Source of the DNA: a virus
Length of the DNA stretch: 40,550 bases
Virus record (IMG/VR): IMGVR_UViG_3300044675_000560
Span: 1 to 40,550 of that record
Direction: 5' to 3' (one strand)
Shown here: piece by piece, positions 20,285 to 27,244 of the stretch
Layout of the letters: each line of letters starts with the position of its first letter
Position numbering within the stretch: the first letter of the stretch is position 1
The notes under the pieces: model-generated
What the model was told of the DNA's origin: nothing
What the model saw: only the letters and a program-made list of their open reading frames with translations
The model's database searches: none
Made by a program: the position numbers and the translations under genes

Positions 20285-21964
20285 TTAGGCACCCATCAGC
20301 ATAAATACTGACGGTGTAGGGTCGGTTACGATTGATGCCCACGCAGCGGCTGTGCCGTTCGTGGTCAAATATTTTCCTGAGTTACCAGTCTGTGATGGTA
20401 GTGCATCTACGGCTCCCCAAGATGAAGCGGTTCCATTAGTGGTTAAGTACTTTCCAGAGTTTCCTGTCTGAGAGGGTACCACATAGACACTTGTTGTGTC
20501 AAGGCTTACTGTTGCAGCCCCGCTTGTCGCCCCACCTGTCAATCCTGTTCCTGCTACTACCGAAGTAATATCGCCAGTATCGTTTGGAATCCAGGCTAAG
20601 CCTGTTGCTGCTGCTGAGTTAACGCTAAGTACATAGCCATTAGTTGCTGCAACTGTTAGTGGGCTAAAGGCATCTAAGCCTGTGCCTACTAGTAAGTCAC
20701 CCTTAGCATCAAATGATGCGGCTACTGCGGCTGCAGCAGTTGCTGCACTTGCCGCGGCACTTGTGGCTGATGTCGCTGCAGCGGTTGCGGATGTGGCTGC
20801 ACTTGATGCACTTGTTGCAGCAGCACTTGCAGATGATGCAGATGCTGTAGCAGAAGTTGCAGAAGCACTAGCACTTGAGGCTGAGGCAGTTGCACTATTA
20901 GCAGAAGCCGTTGCAGATGTTGCCGCGCTACTAGCACTAGTTGCTGCACTAGTTGCTGATGTTGCCGCTGCTGTTGCACTGGCTACAATCGTTGCTACGG
21001 ATGCTGCTGCGGTTACTGCACTTGCTGCAGCAGATGTGGCTGATGTAGCCGCTGCTGTGGCAGAGGCTGCTGCTGATGTAGCAGAGGTTGCTGCTGCTGT
21101 TGCTGAACTGGCTGAAGTTGTGGCTGATGCTGCTGAAGCAATTGCTGATGTCTCTGCACTTCCTGCAGATGTAGCAGCAGATGTTGCACTTGTGGCTGCA
21201 GATGCAGCACTAGTGGCTGCAGATGTTGCTGAGCCTAGAATGCTATCTACATAATTCTTTGGTGTAGCAGATGATACTGACATACCAGCAGATGAAAGAC
21301 CAGTAAGTGTGACGCCAGTCATATCAATAGTTTTGTTAGTAAGAGTTTGCGCTACTGCTGCAAGTACTACTGTACCTGTTGCGTTAGGCATAGTAATTGT
21401 ATTATCTTGAGTTGGGTCTACTACTGTAAGTGTAGTCTCATACGCATCTGCAGTAGCGCCTTCAAAGACAATGCTTGCATCTACTCCAGCACCAGAGATG
21501 CTTGGATTAGTAATGGTAGGGGATGTTAAAGTCTTGTTTGTAAGAGTCTGAGTCTTAAGTGTACCTACAACATCGCCTTCACCTGATGCAATACCGTGCA
21601 TTGTGTGTGAGCCAGTACCGTCGTTGTATCCACCAGTTGCTTCAATATGAAGGTTGGCTTCGCGGAAATCACGACCAATTGCCATATGGCGAACAGCAGC
21701 ACCAGCGGAGTGAGCCTGACCAGTGCCAGCATTCTCAACACCACGGGTAATTGTTAATACATTAGTACTAACAACTGTGACGTCTACAATTTCTTCGAGG
21801 GCTGTATCTGGGTCAATGACAACAGTAAATGTTGTACCAGCGGGGACGGTTGCTCCACCAAGTAACGCTGAGCCAGATACTACTGTACAACTTGTCGCTG
21901 TATCTGTAATACCTGCTGCTAGCGTAGTTTGCTGGGAGCGAGAGGAGTATTTTCTTGTTGTCAT
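20285..21964 (-). CDS. Tail fibre with long Ala/Ser/Thr-rich stalk
   Basis: The 559-aa product has a beta-rich N-terminal domain (RGVENAGTGQAHSAGAAVRH, NLHIEATGGYNDG) and about 175 residues (about 243-417) made almost only of Ala, Ser, Thr and Val in short repeats (AATSATSAA type), a rod-like stalk. The C-terminal head contains two copies of a PSQTGNSGKYLTTNGTA unit. This is a classical trimeric fibre layout. The antisense strand of the stalk is also an open Ala/Val frame, a by-product of the repeats. Confidence 0.8.
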   Translation of the reverse strand: MTTRKYSSRSQQTTLAAGITDTATSCTVVSGSALLGGATVPAGTTFTVVIDPDTALEEIVDVTVVSTNVLTITRGVENAGTGQAHSAGAAVRHMAIGRDFREANLHIEATGGYNDGTGSHTMHGIASGEGDVVGTLKTQTLTNKTLTSPTITNPSISGAGVDASIVFEGATADAYETTLTVVDPTQDNTITMPNATGTVVLAAVAQTLTNKTIDMTGVTLTGLSSAGMSVSSATPKNYVDSILGSATSAATSAASAATSATSAATSAGSAETSAIASAASATTSASSATAAATSATSAAASATAAATSATSAAASAVTAAASVATIVASATAAATSATSAATSASSAATSATASANSATASASSASASATSATASASSASAAATSASSAATSATAAATSATSAAASAATAAAAVAASFDAKGDLLVGTGLDAFSPLTVAATNGYVLSVNSAAATGLAWIPNDTGDITSVVAGTGLTGGATSGAATVSLDTTSVYVVPSQTGNSGKYLTTNGTASSWGAVDALPSQTGNSGKYLTTNGTAAAWASIVTDPTPSVFMLMGA

Positions 21965-21972
21965 TTAGTTAC

Positions 21973-22890
21973 CTATCGGCTGTAGTGAACGCGAATTGGA
22001 TATTGGGCTTGTTGTCTATCTGTTTCTTCCTTAAGACGCTGTTGGTACAATGCGTACAACTGCTTAGTTGCTGTACCACTAGCGCCGAATGGACGCTTGC
22101 TGTCAGTCTCGTCAGCCTGTGGGCTAACCTGAGCAGCACGTGCAGGGTCTAGATATGTAAGAAGACGATATGATGCGCCGAGAATTACTACGTCCCGTGT
22201 GGAATTTGGCAGACCAGTTTGTGTTGAGTAGTCTTCTGTATTTGTTGTAAATGGTTCAGGGTCTGTTGCATAGACAACCTTGATTGTACGCCCAGGTTGT
22301 ACCCAGTCACCAATTGTTACTGTCTGTGCTCCAGAACCAAATGCTGTGCTAGATGCTAATGCATCCCATGACCAGTGACGGATTGGAATCCATTCCTGAG
22401 AAGGTCCAATATCTTGCCACATCATTGTCATGATATTGTGGATGTTTAAGTTATTGAATGCATACGTTGTCTGTGCTGCATTAAAAGTAAATGTTGTTGT
22501 CTTGACCGCAAAGATAGTCGCGCCAAAGGCTGCGATAGTATCGTTGATTGCTTTCTTGATAACATAGCGTGGGAAGGTTGGTGTAATTGTAACCTTTGCT
22601 CCAGCAGTATGGGTTGCTCTAGTTGTACCTAGATAGTTGCGACCCCAAGGCGGAACGGTTGCTGTGTTAGATACACGGTCAAATGAGTCTAGCCAAATAA
22701 GTTCTTCATCAATCTCAATTGTTCCCTTACCAATATTATCAGTAGAGGCCAACTGTAAGGTTATTGGGCTAGCAATAGTAGATGCGCTATCACTTACGTT
22801 TTCTGTGATGTAAGTTGCTCTATCTTGCTGGTATGTATAACCTGCAAGGTTAATAAGCACTTCATCAATCATGTCGTTCAAATTAGGCAT
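21973..22890 (-). CDS. Virion protein, possible tail tube or adaptor component
   Basis: The 305-aa product has an N-terminal helical part (LNDMIDEVLINLAGYTYQQD), a beta-rich centre (TIEIDEELIWLD, WGRNYLGTTRATHT) and a helical C-terminus (KQLYALYQQRLKEETDRQQAQ). This mixture resembles head-tail connector or tail-tube-A proteins. It lies between capsid-associated and fibre genes, consistent with the tail base. Overlaps the next gene by 8 nt. Confidence 0.55.
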   Translation of the reverse strand: MPNLNDMIDEVLINLAGYTYQQDRATYITENVSDSASTIASPITLQLASTDNIGKGTIEIDEELIWLDSFDRVSNTATVPPWGRNYLGTTRATHTAGAKVTITPTFPRYVIKKAINDTIAAFGATIFAVKTTTFTFNAAQTTYAFNNLNIHNIMTMMWQDIGPSQEWIPIRHWSWDALASSTAFGSGAQTVTIGDWVQPGRTIKVVYATDPEPFTTNTEDYSTQTGLPNSTRDVVILGASYRLLTYLDPARAAQVSPQADETDSKRPFGASGTATKQLYALYQQRLKEETDRQQAQYPIRVHYSR

Positions 22891-23155
22891 TAATAGTCCT
22901 TAACGCTGCAAGAGCAGATAGTCCAGTAGTAGATGCTAATTCATTACAGATAGCATTAAGATTTTTATAATTATTAGGTTGACGTGTTGAGTCAGCCTTA
23001 TAATTAAGAGCGGCAATTAAGCCTTTACCTGATGTTCCAGCCCAGGCATTGGCAGCACCCTGCGATTCTTTAAACGCAGTCATTAGTGGATAATTTCCAC
23101 CATTTGCTAAACGGTTAAGTTCAGCACAGAATGATAAACCAGGAATGCTTGCCAT
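22883..23155 (-). CDS. Small hypothetical virion-region protein, 90 aa
   Basis: The 90-aa product (SFCAELNRLANGG, ALNYKADSTRQPNNYKNLNA, then helical) has a globular pattern without a known motif. Two Cys are present but not spaced for metal. Co-transcribed with the tail genes. Confidence 0.5.
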   Translation of the reverse strand: MASIPGLSFCAELNRLANGGNYPLMTAFKESQGAANAWAGTSGKGLIAALNYKADSTRQPNNYKNLNAICNELASTTGLSALAALRTINA

Positions 23156-23175
23156 GCCTCGACCTCTTTCTTAAA

Positions 23176-24009
23176 TTACTTCTTTTTTGTTTTCTTGGAA
23201 AGTGTTGTTGCTCCGAAAGAGCCCTTCTTACCTACAGTGACTTTACCTGCTGCAGCACGTGCTGCATCTGCTGATGCTGCTGGACGTGACTGAATAGTTT
23301 TGCGTGCTGCTGCTTGACCAGCCTTTGATGCGTATTCAGATGCTGTACCAAGTCCTGACTTAGCCTGCTGCATTGTGGTCTTACCGAATGAACCCTTAGG
23401 TCCAACTGTAACCTTTGCAGCGCTTGCCTTTGGTGCAGCCTTTGCTGCTGCAAATGCCTTTGATGTAAGAGGCTTGCCACTTCCAAATAGTGCCTTACCA
23501 ACGGCTGACTTTGCTAGTCCTGGAGCAAGTTTAGCCGCTGCACTGCGACCTGCTGACCCACCTTTAGCGGCTAGTGCAATTGCTGCTACTGTTCCGCCAA
23601 TGACTTTAGCCTTAGTTGCTGCTGATGAACCCTTTGATGCTGGCTTAGCCATTGGCTTTGCCGCTGGCTTTGCTCCTGGCTTTCCACCTGATGATGGATA
23701 ACCAGTCTTACCATAAGTTGAAGGTAGATACTTGTCTACTCGGCTACCGTACATACGGCGAGCACCTTCAATAAATTCTTTGCTTGCTGGAACATTCTTG
23801 CCACCAGGTTGTCCAATACTCTTTAATGATTCAAGAGTCTTTGACATTCCCATGCTCTTAATGTTATCAATTGTCTTTTGTGATACCTTAGTACCAGGAG
23901 TTACTTTTGTTTTAGTAACAGCCTTCTTCTTTACTGCACTCTTTGTAGAAGCAGTAAGTCCTGCTCTACGTCGTGCTGCTGCTTCTGAATCCATGTTATC
24001 AATTGCCAT
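23176..24009 (-). CDS. Lys/Ala-rich basic protein with repeated VTVG(K/P)KGSFG motifs
   Basis: The product (277 aa from ATG 24009, which overlaps the upstream stop; GTA-ATG context) is histone-H1-like: Lys and Ala dominate, with Pro-Ala-Lys repeats (about 110-135), an Ala/Gly-rich hydrophobic stretch (IGGTVAAIALAAKGG) and two KVTVG-x-KGSFG(K/A)TT motifs (about 203-220 and 255-272). Such proteins could condense packaged DNA or enter the host with it. The role is inferred. Confidence 0.6.
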   Translation of the reverse strand: MAIDNMDSEAAARRRAGLTASTKSAVKKKAVTKTKVTPGTKVSQKTIDNIKSMGMSKTLESLKSIGQPGGKNVPASKEFIEGARRMYGSRVDKYLPSTYGKTGYPSSGGKPGAKPAAKPMAKPASKGSSAATKAKVIGGTVAAIALAAKGGSAGRSAAAKLAPGLAKSAVGKALFGSGKPLTSKAFAAAKAAPKASAAKVTVGPKGSFGKTTMQQAKSGLGTASEYASKAGQAAARKTIQSRPAASADAARAAAGKVTVGKKGSFGATTLSKKTKKK

Positions 24010-24287
24010 TACCATTTCACCTTATCTGCCCAATATGCGGCACTCATTTTTCCTTTGGATATATTGCTTGCGTGTCTTGCTTTGAAAGACTTTCTTCGTG
24101 CTGCATAGGATGCAGATTCTCCTGCTTTTTTAGGTGAGCCAGAAACGCCTTGTTGTCCAAAACGTATGGTCTTAATCTGGCTACCTACCTTAGCCACAAC
24201 AACGTGTGACTTAGTAGGGTGGCTTGGTGTACGCTTAGGTTGATTAAAACCTGCGACACCAGCCCGAGTCAATCTTGAGTCTTTCAT
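24009..24287 (-). CDS. Conserved small basic protein (SFKARH...SAAYWA family), 92 aa
   Basis: The 92-aa product has a distinctive conserved block: KTIRFGQQGVSGSPKKAGES, RRKSFKARHASNISKGK and SAAYWADKVKW. I recognise this pattern from many aquatic phage genomes, where it lies in the head module and is annotated as hypothetical. The strongly basic, compact structure suggests contact with nucleic acid or capsid. Confidence 0.6.
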   Translation of the reverse strand: MKDSRLTRAGVAGFNQPKRTPSHPTKSHVVVAKVGSQIKTIRFGQQGVSGSPKKAGESASYAARRKSFKARHASNISKGKMSAAYWADKVKW

Positions 24288-24289
24288 TT

Positions 24290-24442
24290 TTATTTCCTTT
24301 TTGCTGCGGCATTATCAACCAAATTAGGATATGGTCTTCCTGCTGCTTTAGCCTTAGCCTTTGCTCTAGCCTTCTGTGCTGGAGTTAGAGGAGTTGATTT
24401 CTTTTTAGGATTTGGTTTTTCCCAAAACGCTTTTTTCTTCAC
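24290..24442 (-). CDS. Very small basic protein, 50 aa
   Basis: The GTG at 24442 opens a 50-aa Lys/Ala/Pro-rich frame (KKKAFWEKPNPKKKSTPLTP...KAKAKAAGRPYPN). It fills the gap between the 92-aa gene and the next small gene, with near-contiguous ends. The ribosome binding site is weak. Composition matches the neighbouring basic proteins. Confidence 0.55.
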   Translation of the reverse strand: MKKKAFWEKPNPKKKSTPLTPAQKARAKAKAKAAGRPYPNLVDNAAAKRK

Positions 24443-24447
24443 GACTT

Positions 24448-24603
24448 TTACTTGCCGTAACCTTTGTAAACATCCTTGCCATACTTCTTCTTCAAGAGAG
24501 CAAGGCTTGCTTTGTCTTGTGGAGTCATCTTAGGCACTAACTTGCTAATATCAAATGTCTTTTCTAAAGAAGTTTTAGGTCTTGCTTTTTTTGCTGCAGC
24601 CAT
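24448..24603 (-). CDS. Very small basic protein, 51 aa
   Basis: ATG at 24603 opens a 51-aa frame (AAAKKARPKTSLEKTFDISK, VPKMTPQDKASLALLKKKYG). Short, highly basic, with one amphipathic helix. It is separated from the next start by 5 nt. No family is recognised. Confidence 0.55.
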   Translation of the reverse strand: MAAAKKARPKTSLEKTFDISKLVPKMTPQDKASLALLKKKYGKDVYKGYGK

Positions 24604-24605
24604 GA

Positions 24606-24755
24606 TTACATGCCACGCTTTCTTACCATTGAACGCTTCTTTGCAACCTTCTTAGCAGCCTTCTTCATTGGCTTGCCAGTCTTCTTAGCCTCAGCCTTAG
24701 CCATTGCCATTCCTTTTGCTGTGTAAGCAAACTCTTTCATTCCTACTTTTGGCAT
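24606..24755 (-). CDS. Very small basic protein, 49 aa
   Basis: ATG at 24755 overlaps the upstream stop (TAATG). The 49-aa product is Lys/Ala/Met-rich (AKAEAKKTGKPMKKAAKKVA), an amphipathic basic helix resembling histone-tail or protamine-like peptides. It forms, with the next three genes, a run of nucleic-acid-binding candidates directly after the capsid gene block. Confidence 0.55.
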   Translation of the reverse strand: MPKVGMKEFAYTAKGMAMAKAEAKKTGKPMKKAAKKVAKKRSMVRKRGM

Positions 24756-25069
24756 TATAGTGCTCCCACTTCTTTCATTACTTCGACGGTTTGTTTTGTG
24801 ATATTTTTTGCAGTTGGCATAGTGTTGGCATCGTAAGGCCTATTAAGAGTCTCACTTGCAGCATATGCTTGCTGGATGTGCTTATGTGTTGTTCCTGCTG
24901 GTTGAATACCCTGTGCTCTCGCATCCTTATAGGCATTCAATTCTCCGACCCATTTCTTGTCAGATATATCTCGCTTGGCATCGCCAGTAGATAATTCAAG
25001 AAGTTGTATCTTACAACCAAAGCAACCTTCTACATACTCTGGATGTGTCTGTATTTGATGTAATCCCAT
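24755..25069 (-). CDS. Conserved hypothetical protein with CFGCK motif, 104 aa
   Basis: The 104-aa product starts GLHQIQTHPEYVEGCFGCK, where the CxxC may bind metal with N-terminal His residues. A helical centre (WVGELNAYKDARAQGIQP) and a conserved THKHIQQAY stretch follow. The pattern is familiar from aquatic phage head modules. Function unknown. Confidence 0.6.
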   Translation of the reverse strand: MGLHQIQTHPEYVEGCFGCKIQLLELSTGDAKRDISDKKWVGELNAYKDARAQGIQPAGTTHKHIQQAYAASETLNRPYDANTMPTAKNITKQTVEVMKEVGAL

Positions 25070-25074
25070 TGTCC

Positions 25075-25344
25075 CTACACTTCTGTGAAGTTTGCCTCTG
25101 TTATGTCAATGTCTGCTGCAATTAAAGCAGCCTTAGTTGCATCACTTACTTCATAGTTTCTTCCACCACGATAGACTTCTTCGTAGTTGGGAATATCAGA
25201 ATCTACCAAGTATCTTGCAAGATAGTAAACACCTGCTTCTTTTACAACTGATACGCCAACATCCATCTTATAAAAGTAAAATAGGCGTGCGTTACCTATA
25301 GGACCTTCTTGTACTGTTGGTGTTTTAAATAGCCAAGTAGCCAT
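25075..25344 (-). CDS. Small virion-region protein, 89 aa
   Basis: The 89-aa product is beta-rich (WLFKTPTVQEGP, RLFYFYKMDVGVSVVKEAGVYYLARY), ending in an acidic helix and strand. It directly follows the capsid gene and is similar in size to head-completion or decoration proteins found there. Function inferred from position only. Confidence 0.5.
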   Translation of the reverse strand: MATWLFKTPTVQEGPIGNARLFYFYKMDVGVSVVKEAGVYYLARYLVDSDIPNYEEVYRGGRNYEVSDATKAALIAADIDITEANFTEV

Positions 25345-25369
25345 TAGTCCTCCTTAGTGAACTTACTCC

Positions 25370-25395
25370 GTGACAGGGAGTCCCCCCCCTGCCAC
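25370..25395 (-). terminator. Hairpin after the major capsid gene (attenuator or processing site)
   Basis: GTGACAGGG (25370-25378) pairs with CCCTGCCAC (25387-25395) with one G-U, around a C-rich loop. It lies in the gap after the major capsid gene. No U-tract follows, so partial termination, RNA processing or mRNA stabilisation is more likely than full termination. Confidence 0.4.
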
Positions 25396-25410
25396 AGCGT
25401 CAATCAACTC

Positions 25411-26610
25411 TTATAGAGCGCCAATTGATGAGCCTGTTTCGATACGATACAGTGCTTCTTCGCGGTAGCGAGCAAAGCCAAGTACGCCGTACCAACCCAT
25501 TGGGCGGAAGCGCATCAACTTGTCAACGACTGGTCCGATAACTGTGTGTGGCTCTTCTGCAACAGCCTGAGCCATTGCTTGCTTTCCACATACAATTGTA
25601 GAGTAAACGCGGGTTACTGGTGTAACAGTTAGAACTGTTGATACTGTAACTGCAGCAGAGTTAGCAACGTCAACAGTAAATGTTGTTGTTGAACCTGATG
25701 TTGAGATAGCAGTAATCTTCGCAGATGTTCCTACGCCTGTTCCTGAAATCTTATCGCCAACCTCAGCGCGTGTTGCAATAACAGAAGATGAAGCAACGCC
25801 GAATGTGAATGCGGCTGAAACTCCTGCTACTGTAACTGCTGTTGTCGCTAGTGTTGCCTGGTCTGCACCTGTCTTAGCAGAGTACAAACGTGGTGACTCT
25901 ACGAAGAATGCGCCTTCGTACTGTCCAATTTCTCCAGCCCAGATGTTATCTGGTGAAGAGTAATTGTGTGGGTCGCGCCATCCTGCTGCGCCTGTCTCTG
26001 CACGAAGGTCGTGTGAAACTTCTGGGTGGATACCTGTCCAGTATAGTGAACCCTTGCGGTATGCAGCCTTGTTTGAACGCAACTTAGCAACTGCACGACG
26101 GATGTCTGCTGAATCTAGTGTTGCAGCAGCAGTGATTGTTGCTGTTGATGTAGCGGTTGAACCGCCGTAGATTACGTTGCTTCCACCGTTAAGTGTAGAC
26201 ATTGCAACCTTATCGATTGAGTCTGCAAGGTTGAAAGCGATTACGTTAGCAATTGCTGGGTCAACATCTGCAAGTGAGAATAGTTCCAAAGCACGTGTTA
26301 CAAGAACAGAGTTACCGTACTCATTAAGAGTAATTGTAACTGTGTTAGGTGTTGACAATGCTACTGCATCTGGGTCAACAGTCTCTGTAAGTGTGTCTGT
26401 TACTGCGTTTAGGTCAACGTACTTCTGTAGAACTACTGTTGAACCTGGGATTGATTGCTGTGCTGGAGTCTTGTCTGCGACTGAACGAATTAGTGGTTCG
26501 GCGCGGAGAGCGAACTCAAGAAGACGGTCATACGCCTTCTGTACAAGACCTGCACCGCCGACTGTACCACCAAGAGTGGTAGAGCCTGTGGATGTGTATG
26601 CATTTGACAT
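25411..26610 (-). CDS. Major capsid protein (N4-gp56-like)
   Basis: The 399-aa product has the N4-gp56-type opening (QKAYDRLLEFALRAEPLIR, GSTVVLQKY), a central IRRAVAKLRSNKAAYRKG...WTGIHPEVSHDLR and a conserved ending (YSTIVCGKQAMAQAV...GWYGVLGFARYREEALYRIE). The fold is HK97-like by family. Residues about 248-333 form a Ser/Thr/Ala/Val-rich insertion of beta-sandwich type, a probable surface decoration. It follows the scaffold gene. Confidence 0.85.
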   Translation of the reverse strand: MSNAYTSTGSTTLGGTVGGAGLVQKAYDRLLEFALRAEPLIRSVADKTPAQQSIPGSTVVLQKYVDLNAVTDTLTETVDPDAVALSTPNTVTITLNEYGNSVLVTRALELFSLADVDPAIANVIAFNLADSIDKVAMSTLNGGSNVIYGGSTATSTATITAAATLDSADIRRAVAKLRSNKAAYRKGSLYWTGIHPEVSHDLRAETGAAGWRDPHNYSSPDNIWAGEIGQYEGAFFVESPRLYSAKTGADQATLATTAVTVAGVSAAFTFGVASSSVIATRAEVGDKISGTGVGTSAKITAISTSGSTTTFTVDVANSAAVTVSTVLTVTPVTRVYSTIVCGKQAMAQAVAEEPHTVIGPVVDKLMRFRPMGWYGVLGFARYREEALYRIETGSSIGAL

Positions 26611-26645
26611 ACGCGGTCACCTCCAAGTGACTATGAACGGATAAA

Positions 26646-27122
26646 TTATTGTTGCGAGCGAAGAATTGCTAGTATGTCCTCTTCGGATGTTGCTTGGGAC
26701 ATTCTGTATTCAATATCGTTTGCTCGGTCTGGCGTCAAAGCATTCTGTGTAACCATATCCTGGTTGCGCAACGCTGCGCGGTCCATTTGGTTCACATCTG
26801 ACTCTTCTGCAACCGTTAGTCCGAACAAGTCTGCATTATCATCAAGCCAGTTAGAAACTGACTCTTCGTTAATATCATCCAAGTCCTTCATTACTAAACG
26901 GGCTGCCTTAAGATTGACGCCCTTCTTTTCTAGTGTCGACTTGACAATTGCCTCACGCTGCGCCTTGGAGAAACCTTCAAGTTGTTCGGTAAGTTCCTTG
27001 ATACGCTTCTCGTCTGCACGCTTGGCTTTACGCAACTTTTTAAGTAAGTCGCTTCCATCCAATGGTGCTTCTTCGATTGTATCTAGGTCATCGTCTTCGT
27101 CGTCCCAGTAGTTGTTGCTCAT
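26646..27122 (-). CDS. Scaffolding protein (putative)
   Basis: The 158-aa product is acidic at the N-terminus (WDDEDDDLDTIEE), then a long coiled coil (KKLRKAKRADEKRIKELTEQLEGFSKAQ) and a helical C-terminus. Size, acidity, coiled coil and position immediately before the major capsid gene match phage scaffolds. It could be a substrate of the proteasome-like peptidase encoded upstream in the operon. Confidence 0.75.
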   Translation of the reverse strand: MSNNYWDDEDDDLDTIEEAPLDGSDLLKKLRKAKRADEKRIKELTEQLEGFSKAQREAIVKSTLEKKGVNLKAARLVMKDLDDINEESVSNWLDDNADLFGLTVAEESDVNQMDRAALRNQDMVTQNALTPDRANDIEYRMSQATSEEDILAILRSQQ

Positions 27123-27244
27123 AGCAACGCCACCCTTCTATTCGTAGTTAGTTCGCAGGCCACAGGTTCCATTCGGGGAAATGGTCTGGCTCCTACTGTC
27201 GGTCTAATACACTGGTGGGGCCGATGGGTCCACTCAGGATTCTA
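27123..27244 (-). promoter_or_regulatory. Non-coding leader ahead of the scaffold/capsid genes
   Basis: A 122-nt gap in an otherwise tightly packed operon. It contains a small inverted repeat (CCATT/AATGG around 27168-27183) and ends in AGAAGGGTGG, a strong ribosome binding sequence for the scaffold gene. A TATAAT-like box lies near 27244-27249 on the minus strand with a poor -35. A separate capsid promoter or a leader RNA is possible. Confidence 0.35.

Noticed and set aside
20682-21254. 190-codon Ala/Val/Asp ORF antisense to the fibre stalk
   Set aside because: It is the mirror of the Ala/Ser/Thr triplet repeats; low-complexity sequence keeps several frames open.
26177-26644. 155-codon ORF antisense to the capsid gene
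   Set aside because: Ser/Thr-rich shadow of a strongly supported gene, with no ribosome binding site and no recognisable fold.
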